A DNA stretch of 64,000 bases from an uncultured Lachnospiraceae bacterium (GTDB taxonomy: Bacteria > Bacillota > Clostridia > Lachnospirales > Lachnospiraceae): positions 62,001-126,000 of the forward strand of contig CAJTMC010000001.1 in NCBI GenBank assembly GCA_910577115.1, given 5' to 3'. The notes under the pieces are model-generated. The model did no database searches. It was not told where the DNA came from and saw nothing but the letters and a program-made list of their open reading frames with translations. A program made the translations under genes and the position numbers. This document shows positions 43,788-51,733 of the stretch, one piece after another. Position 1 is the first letter of the stretch; each line of letters starts with the position of its first letter.

Positions 43788-44180
43788 TTATATCAGCCCC
43801 AGCTTTTTCATAGCCTGTTCAAATCTTGCCTTGTCAATCGGCTTTCCGGAATAAATCGTACATCCCAGATCAAATGCCATCTTTACATTTTGCTCATCGT
43901 TGAGTGCAGTCGTCATAATGACTTTGACTCCTTCCTCCTGAGGAATGTTTCGTTCCTTTTCCAGGTTCCTGATGCCCATAAGCGCCTGATAACCGTCCAT
44001 AACCGGCATCATAATATCAAGGCACACAAGATCATAAGGTTCATCGTCTTCGAGTGCCATCATGAAAGCATCCACAGCCTCCATTCCGTCCACGGTAACA
44101 TCACATTCTCCGTATTTCGACAGAAAGCTGATCATGAATTTTCTTGTTGCGAAATCATCCTCTGCAAGTAAAATCCTCAT
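43788..44180 (-). CDS. cheY: CheY-type single-domain response regulator
   Basis: The product has 130 residues, a single receiver. The acidic pocket is E7/D8/D9 (LLAEDDFATRKFM), the phospho-acceptor is D55 (LVCLDIMMPVMDGY), the conserved threonine/alanine region is VIMTTALND, and the lysine is in YSGKPIDK. There is no output domain. Its place between cheB and cheA makes it the likely CheY that docks to the flagellar switch. The receiver also resembles linked regulators of phosphorelays, so it could receive phosphate from the HPt protein as well. ATG with GAGGG upstream. Confidence 0.92.
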   Translation of the reverse strand: MRILLAEDDFATRKFMISFLSKYGECDVTVDGMEAVDAFMMALEDDEPYDLVCLDIMMPVMDGYQALMGIRNLEKERNIPQEEGVKVIMTTALNDEQNVKMAFDLGCTIYSGKPIDKARFEQAMKKLGLI

Positions 44181-44192
44181 ATTCCCTCTCCT

Positions 44193-45221
44193 TTACATTT
44201 TATTTAATACTGCATAAGTTCTCTTGGCAATATCCTGCAGTTTATCCTGAAACTCCACTGCCCCGATATCATAAGCAACTTTAGGCATTCCATATACTAC
44301 GCAGGTCGATTCGTCCTGCCCGATTGTCCTTGCTCCCGCCTTGCGCATGGCAAGCAGTCCCTTTGCGCCGTCTCCTCCCATTCCGGTCAGAATGATGCCC
44401 AAAGCGCTCGGTCCCGCCACCTTTGCTACGGAGTCAAACAATACGTCTACCGACGGACAATGTCCGTTCACCCTTGGTCCCGGCTTAATCTCAACCTGAT
44501 ACACACCGTTCACCTTAACCAAACGCATGTGCTCGTCACCGCCGGGCGCAATCAGCACATGTCCGGGAAGAACCCTGTCTCCCGTCTGTGCTTCCTTCAC
44601 CTGTACCCTGCACTGATTATCCAATCGCTGCGCATACATCTTTGTAAATCCCGGCGGCATGTGCTGTACAATAATCACGCCGGGAATATCCGTCCCAAAA
44701 TCCTTAACAACCGAAAAAATTGCTTCTGTTCCGCCTGTGGACGCTCCGATTGCCACAATCAGCTCTTTTCCCGTTCCCGAAAATCCATGCTGTGCCTGAG
44801 CAACCGCCTTCTGCTTAATCTGACTGATTTTCGCAGTCGATGCAATCTTGATTTTCACAAGCAGCTCATTTTGTATAAAATCCTCAAGCTGCGCGCGTCC
44901 CGTAACGGACGGCTTTGCCACAAAATCAACGGCTCCCGCGTTCAGCGCGTCAAACACCTTATCGCTGAGCGCACTGATAACCACTACAGGGAGCGGATAC
45001 TGCGGCATCAGCTTCTGCAGGAACTCAATTCCATTCATTCTGGGAAGCTCCACATCCAAAGTCATAACGTCCGGCCGGTATTTCAAAATGGCATCCCGCG
45101 CCTCAAACGGATCCTTTGCCGTCGCCACAACCTCAATTGCCGGATCTTTGTTTAAATTCTGTACCAGTAATTCCCGAAACACAAGGGAATCTTCCACAAT
45201 TAATACCCTAATAGACCGCAT
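44193..45221 (-). CDS. cheB: Chemotaxis methylesterase/glutamine deamidase CheB
   Basis: The product has 342 residues: an N-terminal receiver (acceptor D56 in MTLDVELPRMNG) and a C-terminal methylesterase with catalytic S161 (IGASTGG), H187 (VQHMPPGF) and D284 (TGMGGDGAKG). It removes receptor methyl groups during adaptation, opposing CheR. Both domains are intact and of normal length. It follows cheR by 23 bases and precedes cheY by 12 bases in the che operon. ATG 45221 with AAGGA 11 bases upstream. Confidence 0.96.
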   Translation of the reverse strand: MRSIRVLIVEDSLVFRELLVQNLNKDPAIEVVATAKDPFEARDAILKYRPDVMTLDVELPRMNGIEFLQKLMPQYPLPVVVISALSDKVFDALNAGAVDFVAKPSVTGRAQLEDFIQNELLVKIKIASTAKISQIKQKAVAQAQHGFSGTGKELIVAIGASTGGTEAIFSVVKDFGTDIPGVIIVQHMPPGFTKMYAQRLDNQCRVQVKEAQTGDRVLPGHVLIAPGGDEHMRLVKVNGVYQVEIKPGPRVNGHCPSVDVLFDSVAKVAGPSALGIILTGMGGDGAKGLLAMRKAGARTIGQDESTCVVYGMPKVAYDIGAVEFQDKLQDIAKRTYAVLNKM

Positions 45222-45244
45222 AATCCATCAAATCCTTCCTTATC

Positions 45245-46054
45245 TTATTCTTTTTTCCGAAAAATAGAGGGCTGTATAATCTGATAAGGTGTTTGGGTTC
45301 TGTCAAGCGTCTCTGTCATACCGATAAACAGATATCCTCCCGGTTCCAAACAATCATATACTTTTTGCAGCAGCTCCTGTTTTGTCTTACTATCAAAGTA
45401 TATCATAACATTGCGCAAAAATACAGTATGCATTTTTTTCTTAAACGGAAAAGGCGACATCAGGTTAAACTGGCGGAACAAAACCTCCTGCTTGAGCTCA
45501 TTTGTCACCGTATACCTGCCCCCGACCGGTTTCTGAAAGAAATGCCGCTTCCACTGTTCCGGCATATCCTTGAGCGCCTCTTCTTCATAAGTACCTGCCA
45601 CCGCCCGCTGCAGCGCCTTTGTTGACACGTCTGTCGCCAGCACTTTGGTATCCCACGAACTATGATCCAGCCCGAAAAAGTCCTTGAGCACCATTGCAAT
45701 CATATATGGCTCTTCCCCTGTGGAGGCAGCACCGCACCAAACTCTCAAATCCTTGGTTTTCTGTGCCTTATTTTTTGCCCAGGGAAGCACTACGCTTTTA
45801 AAGAATTCAAAATGCTCGAATTCCCTCATAAAATATGTATAATTGGTGGTAAGCTGATTGACCAGCTCCTTTTCCAGCTTTCCGGATTTGTCCTTTTCCA
45901 TTGCATCCATGAAATTGTTAAAGGTTCCCCAACCGCCTGCCCTAATACGATTTTCAAGCCTGCCGTTCATAATGACTTTTTTCTGCCCTAAATCAATTCC
46001 GTAATGGTTCTTCATATACGCGGCAATTCTTAAAAACTCTTCATCTGTTATCAT
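45245..46054 (-). CDS. cheR: Chemotaxis protein methyltransferase CheR
   Basis: The product has 269 residues from ATG 46054 (MITDEEFLRIAAYMK), a typical CheR length. The longer frame begins with TTG at 46126, and GGGGGA lies ten bases before the chosen ATG. The N-terminal helical domain includes RLENRIRAGGWGTFNNFMDAM. The SAM-binding domain shows VWCGAASTGEEPYMIAMVL, VLATDVSTKALQRAVAGTYEE, VLFRQFNLMSPFPF and VFLRNVMIYFD. It methylates receptor glutamates using SAM. No tetratricopeptide extension is present. Confidence 0.95.
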   Translation of the reverse strand: MITDEEFLRIAAYMKNHYGIDLGQKKVIMNGRLENRIRAGGWGTFNNFMDAMEKDKSGKLEKELVNQLTTNYTYFMREFEHFEFFKSVVLPWAKNKAQKTKDLRVWCGAASTGEEPYMIAMVLKDFFGLDHSSWDTKVLATDVSTKALQRAVAGTYEEEALKDMPEQWKRHFFQKPVGGRYTVTNELKQEVLFRQFNLMSPFPFKKKMHTVFLRNVMIYFDSKTKQELLQKVYDCLEPGGYLFIGMTETLDRTQTPYQIIQPSIFRKKE

Positions 46055-46149
46055 CGTTTTTTCGTCCCCCGTCATATAATTTATCGGTCTCAGGCATGCT
46101 TTTTTTAACAGTTTGCTTATATCCAAACTTTGGTTCTCTGTTCCGCAGA

Positions 46150-47223
46150 TTACCGAAGCTGTCTTGCAACCTTACAGAATATATTAAAAATATCAGGATT
46201 AAATTTCTGCTGCGCTTCCTGCCGCATAATCTCCAATGCCTCGTCCTTGTCATAGCTGCGGCGGAAGCTTCGCTCCTCCGTCAGCGCACAGAACATGCTT
46301 GACATTGCAACAATCTGTGCAGCAAGCGGAATCTCATTGCCCTGTTTTCCTTCCGGATAACCGCTTCCATCCCAGTTTTCATGGTGGTAGCGCGTAATAT
46401 CCATCGAAATCTGCATAAAATCATTGTAATCGTTCGTAACCTTCAAATCACCCAAAAGCTTGGTGCCAATCCTGGTATGGTCGCGCATAATATCCCGCTC
46501 TTCTTCTGTCAGTGCCGCCTTTTTCTGTAAAATATCCTTGGGAATCCCGATATTTCCGATATCGCAAAGCGGTGCTGCAAGCTGTACGGTATCTACAAAA
46601 TTGTCCGAAATCACATCAGAAAACATTGGGGATAGCTGCATGCTCTGTGCCAAAATATGGCAGTTATAACACATTCGTTCGATGTACTTTTCATCATATT
46701 GGGAATTTTTTACCGCGACGCCCACAAGCGCATAAAGCACGCCGCGCCGTTCCTGCTCCAGCTGCCGGATTTGCTCATTCACCGAAATCTGGAGATGCCG
46801 ATTGGCTTCCGTAACCTTTCTTGTCGCCTCATACAGCTTCAGATGTACGTTGACACGCGCCTTTACCAGCTCCGGTATAAAAGGCTTGGTAATATAGTCC
46901 CCGCCGCCCAGTTCAAATCCTTTTACAATGTCTGTCGTTTTGTCAAATGCCGAAATAAAGATAATCGGAATATCTCTTGTATGCACATCTGCCTTAAGCC
47001 GCCTGCACAATTCGTATCCGTCCATCTCCGGCATGGAAATATCCGTCAGCACCAGATTGGGCGGACGCTCCCTGATACGTTCCAATGCCTGTATGCCGCT
47101 TTCCGCAAGCACTGTCTGATACCCCATATCTGTCACGATTTCGCCTAAAATTTCCCGGTTTATCTCTACATCATCGACAATCAGAACAAGTGCATTCCTT
47201 GTACCTTTTTTATGTTTCTCCAA
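46150..47223 (-). CDS. Response regulator with degenerate HD-GYP domain
   Basis: The product has 357 residues: receiver (about 12-125, acceptor D61 in LTDISMPEMDGY), a coiled linker (about 130-160) and an HD-GYP-like domain (about 163-355). Compared with the intact neighbour at 48813-49898, several metal ligands are changed. The HD pair is C220-D221 (LCDIGNIG), the preceding ligand histidine is Y180 (DEKYIERM), and the ADVYDA aspartates are lost (AMSSMFCAL). H249, H280, H281 and the GYP triplet remain. It is probably inactive as a c-di-GMP phosphodiesterase and may be a binding or partner protein. Start TTG 47223 is supported by AGGAGG nine bases upstream; it overlaps the kinase gene by 14 bases. 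Confidence 0.88.
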   Translation of the reverse strand: MEKHKKGTRNALVLIVDDVEINREILGEIVTDMGYQTVLAESGIQALERIRERPPNLVLTDISMPEMDGYELCRRLKADVHTRDIPIIFISAFDKTTDIVKGFELGGGDYITKPFIPELVKARVNVHLKLYEATRKVTEANRHLQISVNEQIRQLEQERRGVLYALVGVAVKNSQYDEKYIERMCYNCHILAQSMQLSPMFSDVISDNFVDTVQLAAPLCDIGNIGIPKDILQKKAALTEEERDIMRDHTRIGTKLLGDLKVTNDYNDFMQISMDITRYHHENWDGSGYPEGKQGNEIPLAAQIVAMSSMFCALTEERSFRRSYDKDEALEIMRQEAQQKFNPDIFNIFCKVARQLR

Positions 47224-48661
47224 TGCTTGGTTCCTCCTGTGCCTCTACTAAACCTCTCAAAGTTTCAATACCCGCAGAAATCTTTTCATAGTTCTCCTTC
47301 TGAATTGCCATTTTCAAACGCAGCACCGTTCTGCTTACGTCCTGCGGCGCATCGGCTGTCAGCTGCCGGATTGTCTCCATAAACATCTCAGCTTTTTCCC
47401 AATTTTCCATTTCCACGCACAAAATCAATTTCGACAGGCTTTTGAGCAGTTTCTCGCGATTGGCAGCAGATGCATACCCTTCCTCCTGCTCCTCATCCTC
47501 CAAAGCGTCCTGAAGCACACTGACCGGCTTTGGCAGCACAAAGCTTTCTTCCTCTGCCCCGGTATCTGCCTCCTCGGGATCTCTCCCCACCCATACGGAA
47601 AAGGAAAAGGTCGTTCCCCTGCCCTTTACGCTCTCTACATTGATGCTTCCGTTCATCAGTTCTACCAGCTGGCGGCAGATGCTGAGTCCCAAACCCGTTC
47701 CGCCATACTTGCGCGAAATCGAAGCATCTACCTGAGAAAAGCTCTGAAACAGCTTATCCTGTTCCTTTGCATCCATTCCGATTCCCGTATCGTTCACCAA
47801 AAAGAACAGCTCAATCGAATCCTTCATTCCGGATGTTTTAATCACTTCCAACGCAATCTTTCCGACACTGGTAAATTTCTGCGCATTCGACAGCAGGTTA
47901 TTTAAAATCTGCACAATCCGCAGCTCGTCACCGACGATATATTCCGGCACGCCGGGCGAAACCGTCACGAAGAAATCCAATCCCTTCTCCGTAATTCTGC
48001 CCTTATGATTTGCCACCACATAGTCAATCATATCACGAAACCGGAACCGCCGCGGTTCCAAAACAAATTTTCCCGCCTCCAGCTTGGAAAAATCCAAAAT
48101 ATTGTTTATCAGCTTATTCATTTGTACGCAGCAATGCTCGATTAAATTCAATTGACGGAGCTTTTTTTTGTCCGTCTCCTCCGGCAGCATCTCCCTCACA
48201 TGCCCTAAAATGCCGTTTACCGGCGTTCGAAGCTCATGCGTTACATTTGCCACAAACTCCGACTTTACCTTCATGGCTGCCTCGGTTTCCTGCCTTACCT
48301 GATCCAGCTCATGGCTGAGATACTCTTTTTCGAGTACACTGTGCGCCATACACAAAAAGATGCCCGTCGTTTCTTCTTTTACAATGCGCATATCCGTAGG
48401 AAAGCACGTCTGATTTTTACGGTATGCAGTCATACGGCTGATTTCATTGCCGACGGGACAAACCTGTGTCCAGCCGTCCCCGTCTTTTTTGAAAGCATTC
48501 GGGAAAACATTGCCAATCGGCACTCCCACCAAGTCCTCACCGTATTCCAGCTTCTCGTGCGCAGCGACATTGCCATATAGAATCAGTCCTTTATCGTCAA
48601 ATGCCAGCACGATCTCCAAAGCATTGTCAAAGAGAAGAACTGCCAAATCCTTCTGACTCAT
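47210..48661 (-). CDS. PAS-domain sensor histidine kinase
   Basis: The product has 483 residues from ATG 48661, with GGGGGC seven bases upstream. A PAS-like domain (about 5-110: EIVLAFDDKGLILYGNVAAHEKL) is followed by HisKA with H142 (NVTHELRTPVNGILGH), and HATPase_c (NLLSNAQKFT, DTGIGMD, GGTGLGLSICRQL). A C-terminal all-helical tail of about 100 residues has neither a receiver nor an HPt histidine that I can identify. No membrane segments. It overlaps the degenerate HD-GYP regulator and is a likely partner for it. It heads the che operon, so this pair may feed a further signal into chemotaxis. Confidence 0.9.
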   Translation of the reverse strand: MSQKDLAVLLFDNALEIVLAFDDKGLILYGNVAAHEKLEYGEDLVGVPIGNVFPNAFKKDGDGWTQVCPVGNEISRMTAYRKNQTCFPTDMRIVKEETTGIFLCMAHSVLEKEYLSHELDQVRQETEAAMKVKSEFVANVTHELRTPVNGILGHVREMLPEETDKKKLRQLNLIEHCCVQMNKLINNILDFSKLEAGKFVLEPRRFRFRDMIDYVVANHKGRITEKGLDFFVTVSPGVPEYIVGDELRIVQILNNLLSNAQKFTSVGKIALEVIKTSGMKDSIELFFLVNDTGIGMDAKEQDKLFQSFSQVDASISRKYGGTGLGLSICRQLVELMNGSINVESVKGRGTTFSFSVWVGRDPEEADTGAEEESFVLPKPVSVLQDALEDEEQEEGYASAANREKLLKSLSKLILCVEMENWEKAEMFMETIRQLTADAPQDVSRTVLRLKMAIQKENYEKISAGIETLRGLVEAQEEPSIGET

Positions 48662-48756
48662 AATTCGCCCCCATTTAACCACAACCTGTAGGTTTATGGC
48701 CACCTAAACTTGTAAGTGAAGCGTTGTCCTCCACTTTTCCCACTGCGTCCATGTAC

Positions 48757-48790
48757 GTAAAAACAGCAAAACCAGAATACTGTTTCGCTG
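48757..48790 (-). terminator. Rho-independent terminator after the HD-GYP regulator
   Basis: On the minus strand CAGCGAAACAG pairs with CTGGTTTTGCTG (one G-U pair, one bulge) around a four-base loop and is followed by TTTTTA. It lies 22 bases after the regulator stop, so that gene is probably transcribed alone and the che operon starts separately. Confidence 0.72.
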
Positions 48791-48812
48791 TCCTTTACAC
48801 ATCATCTAAACT

Positions 48813-49898
48813 CTAATCTGCAAAATCGAACATTCCGATTACTTCGACAATATTGAAGAAATCCTCTTTTGCAAGTTGGAAGCACTCCAGTACATCCGGT
48901 GAAAACTGACCGCATTCTCCGTCCAAAATCATCTTGTATGCATCAGAATTGGCATATGCGCCTTTGTAGACTCTCTTGCTTACCAACGCATCATATACGT
49001 CTGCAATCGCTACAATCTGTGCACTGATTGGTATTTCATCTCCCACCAGATGATCAGGATAGCCGTTTCCGTCCCAGCGTTCATGATGCCAGCGGCAGAT
49101 TTCGTAGCAATACTGGAAGAATTCGTTTGCCTGCTTCTCGCGGAAGCTCTCCAGAATCTCGGCTCCGATTGTTGTGTGCTTCTTCATTTCCTCGAACTCT
49201 TCGGGCGTCAGACGACCCGGCTTTAACAAAATTGCATCGGCGATACCGATTTTCCCGACGTCATGCAGTGCGGAAGCTCTTGCAATTTCGTCGATCTGTA
49301 CTTTGGTAAGCCCGTACTTCGGGAAATATTTATCCAGATATTTCAGCAGAATTCTTGTAAAATACTTAATGCGGCGGATATGCTCGCCGGTTTCCAGGCT
49401 TCTGAACTCGACAACCGTACTGAGCGCATCAATCATAAATTCATTGTTTTGCTGAATCAGCTTCTGCTGTTCGCGGAGCTCTTTTTCCTGCTCCTTTAAG
49501 CGCATTTCCATATTATGCTTGGTCTGATACAGTTCAATGATATTCTTTGCCCTGCGTTCTACAATATCAGGGTAGAACGGTTTATGTATTACGTCCGCAA
49601 CGCCGTATGAGTATGCTTTATCCTCACTGTCGCGGATCGTCTCGCCGGTAATCAGAATCACCGGCTTTATCTCAAGCAGATCTTTCGACTGCATATACTC
49701 CAGTACACCAAATCCGTCCATCACCGGCATCACGATGTCCAACAGGATTAACACGATATCCTGATTATCCTCAATCTGTTTAATCGCTTCCTCGCCGTTG
49801 CTTGCCTGAATCACGTCAAACTCTGTCTGAAACATGATTTCCAATATGGCTCTGTTTACTTCTTCATCATCCACAATTAAAATTTTCTGCTTATCCAT
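48813..49898 (-). CDS. Response regulator with intact HD-GYP domain (RpfG-like)
   Basis: The product has 361 residues from ATG 49898 (AGGGGG five bases upstream). A receiver (acceptor D54 in ILLDIVMPVMDGF) is joined by a coiled helix (about 120-150) to a complete HD-GYP domain: H173 (TGEHIRRI), H212/D213 (LHDVGKIG), H241, H271/H272, G279-Y280-P281 and the IADVYDAL aspartates. HD-GYP proteins hydrolyse cyclic di-GMP (or cGAMP in some cases), which usually favours motility. It has a strong promoter with an operator-like repeat and its own terminator, so it seems to be controlled separately from the che operon next to it. Confidence 0.94.
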   Translation of the reverse strand: MDKQKILIVDDEEVNRAILEIMFQTEFDVIQASNGEEAIKQIEDNQDIVLILLDIVMPVMDGFGVLEYMQSKDLLEIKPVILITGETIRDSEDKAYSYGVADVIHKPFYPDIVERRAKNIIELYQTKHNMEMRLKEQEKELREQQKLIQQNNEFMIDALSTVVEFRSLETGEHIRRIKYFTRILLKYLDKYFPKYGLTKVQIDEIARASALHDVGKIGIADAILLKPGRLTPEEFEEMKKHTTIGAEILESFREKQANEFFQYCYEICRWHHERWDGNGYPDHLVGDEIPISAQIVAIADVYDALVSKRVYKGAYANSDAYKMILDGECGQFSPDVLECFQLAKEDFFNIVEVIGMFDFAD

Positions 49899-49938
49899 TA
49901 TGACCCCCTGATACACAAATTCAATTCCTGTTATGTTG

Positions 49939-49962
49939 ACTTAATATTTACTTAATAAGTAA
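49939..49962 (-). promoter_or_regulatory. Operator-like direct and inverted repeats over the HD-GYP start site
   Basis: ACTTAATA occurs twice 11 bases apart (49939-49946 and 49950-49957, plus strand). TTACTTA/TAAGTAA forms a perfect 15-base palindrome (49948-49962) overlapping the predicted transcription start near 49960. One-helical-turn spacing fits a bound dimer or tandem protein. Confidence 0.6.
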
Positions 49963-49966
49963 AACC

Positions 49967-49995
49967 ATTCTATCATTTTACTGCAAAATAGTCAA
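49967..49995 (-). promoter_or_regulatory. Sigma-A promoter of the HD-GYP regulator
   Basis: TTGACT (49990-49995) and TAGAAT (49967-49972) are spaced 17 bases apart, within the 150-base gap upstream of the regulator. Five of six positions match consensus in each box. Confidence 0.82.
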
Positions 49996-50068
49996 TATTG
50001 TTCCTTTTTTTTCTTCAATAAGTGAAGTTGTTTTAGAACAATTCTAAAAATATTTTCCAGTATTACCA

Positions 50069-51727
50069 TTATTTACCGGATGGCTTAAACCCATTTCTGA
50101 TATGCGCTCCGCGAAATACAATTTCCTCTCGTCTTGGCACTGCGGGAAAGTTGTCATAACCTACTCTGTCACCATTCTTTGGATAATAAAAGGTGACTCC
50201 CTGCGCCACGAAACTATCCAAGTCATAAAAACCATAGTTTTGCTGCGCTATATAATAGGGCTTATCTGCCGTATCTATCACATAACCGGCAAGTGATATG
50301 GTCTTTGCCGCTAAAAGGAGCACAACTGCACAACACATCATGTGCCCGCTTTTTCGGATCTTCTGATACACGAAGCCTGCCGTAAGCGTCAACAGCAGAA
50401 GTACATATGCATAGCCATATCTTAGCAGCGGCGCGGACAACTGCCAAAACAGGTATGATACTGCCACAGCGGCAAGAACCAAAACACGATTCGCTATATT
50501 ATACACATTTTCTTTTCGGACAGCCTTTATCAAGAGACGGATTGCAAAAACTGCAAAAATCACGATACATGCCAAGTCTGCCAAAATCAGAAGTTTTCCT
50601 GTGACAGGAAGCATCGTCTGAAACCAGTGCGGAAACCATTCCTTAACAGGAAGCCCCGCGAGCGCCGCATTATTCAGCCCGCGTCCCCACGTTTTAATCT
50701 CAGCCGCATCGAGTGCTGCGGCTGCGGCGTCAATCTTCCAATCTACATGCAACACGTCCAGCGCCGGAAAAGGATATATCAGATAACCTGACAGGAACGC
50801 TGTTCTAAGCATCCACGGCGCAAGCACAAACAGTCCCGTCAAAAGATAAAGCACAATCTCCCTATAACGTCTTTCCTTGAAAAGCTCGTATGCCGGCTTT
50901 AACAAAAGCAGCAGAAGCACACCTGCTGTCAGCTTTAATGTTATGCCAAAAACTCCCATAACGCACAACAACCCGTAAGGCGCAATATTTTGTTCTTCTG
51001 CTTCAAGGTAAGAAAGCCACCTGATCACAATATAAAATACCACGCACATCACACAATAATCAGACGCCGGCGCCACGATATCGCGATAAATCAATGTCAG
51101 ATAATAAAACGCTCCAATTCTTGCAAAGTCAGAAAGTGCAAATCGTTTTTTAAAACCTTCAAGCACTTCAATGCTTAAAAGCAGCGCAATCAAGCCATTT
51201 ACTGTATGGAGCGACTGTCCTGCAATCCCACGCATACTGTAAAGGGCAGACAACGCAAATATGGAACTGTTGTACGCAAAACGCACATGGATATTTCCAA
51301 GCCCTTTGACAATCCCATACTCCTCAATCCAGCGAATGCTTTGGGCATGATAGAGATCCGAATCGTAATGCATATAGCCTCTGGAAGTGCAGTAACACCA
51401 AAGCACCGTTATAACAACAATTGTTATTTTATATAGAACAGTCCTATTGCATAGTTTCTCAAAGAAAATAGCGGCAATCTCTTTTTTCCACACCACAAAA
51501 ATGAGAATACATACACTTATCAGCAAAAGATTCGCAGTTATTCCCACGCCCCCGAAAAGGCTGAAAACCTGCGCGTAAACCGTCGCAAACACCACTCCCC
51601 AAAAAGAGAGTTCAACCAGATTTTTTATCTGAAAGCCAAATACCTTTTCCACAAACTTTGAAAACGCAAATCCACACAAAAATGTGGCAGTCAGGATATA
51701 TCCCCAATTTAAAATCACAAAAGCCAT
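50069..51727 (-). CDS. LIC_10190-family multi-spanning membrane protein
   Basis: The product has 552 residues from ATG 51727 (GGTAGG five bases upstream; an in-frame GTG lies two codons earlier). About twelve hydrophobic segments and a C-terminal soluble tail. The external-loop segment CTSRGYMHYDSDLYHAQSIRWIEEYGIVKGLGNIH with later FAYNSSIF is typical of LIC_10190-type proteins. These look like GT-C enzymes or polymerase-like proteins and occur beside sugar-modification genes, but their function is not established. The stop of asnB is only six bases upstream, so the two are cotranscribed. Role in surface glycan assembly or transport is inferred. Confidence 0.8.
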   Translation of the reverse strand: MAFVILNWGYILTATFLCGFAFSKFVEKVFGFQIKNLVELSFWGVVFATVYAQVFSLFGGVGITANLLLISVCILIFVVWKKEIAAIFFEKLCNRTVLYKITIVVITVLWCYCTSRGYMHYDSDLYHAQSIRWIEEYGIVKGLGNIHVRFAYNSSIFALSALYSMRGIAGQSLHTVNGLIALLLSIEVLEGFKKRFALSDFARIGAFYYLTLIYRDIVAPASDYCVMCVVFYIVIRWLSYLEAEEQNIAPYGLLCVMGVFGITLKLTAGVLLLLLLKPAYELFKERRYREIVLYLLTGLFVLAPWMLRTAFLSGYLIYPFPALDVLHVDWKIDAAAAALDAAEIKTWGRGLNNAALAGLPVKEWFPHWFQTMLPVTGKLLILADLACIVIFAVFAIRLLIKAVRKENVYNIANRVLVLAAVAVSYLFWQLSAPLLRYGYAYVLLLLTLTAGFVYQKIRKSGHMMCCAVVLLLAAKTISLAGYVIDTADKPYYIAQQNYGFYDLDSFVAQGVTFYYPKNGDRVGYDNFPAVPRREEIVFRGAHIRNGFKPSGK

Positions 51728-51733
51728 GCGCAC

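Noticed and set aside
44460..45155. Plus-strand open frame of 231 codons opposite cheB
   Set aside because: cheB on the minus strand is complete with all catalytic residues; the opposite frame has no family features.
48662..48756. Promoter of the che operon
   Set aside because: A promoter is expected after the upstream terminator, but I found no convincing sigma-A or flagellar-type sigma boxes, so none is listed.
50013..50049. Hairpins TTTTAGAA/TTCTAAAA and CTTCA/TGAAG after the LIC_10190-type gene as a terminator
   Set aside because: On the minus strand they are followed by A-rich rather than T-rich sequence, so they do not look like a functional rho-independent terminator for that gene.
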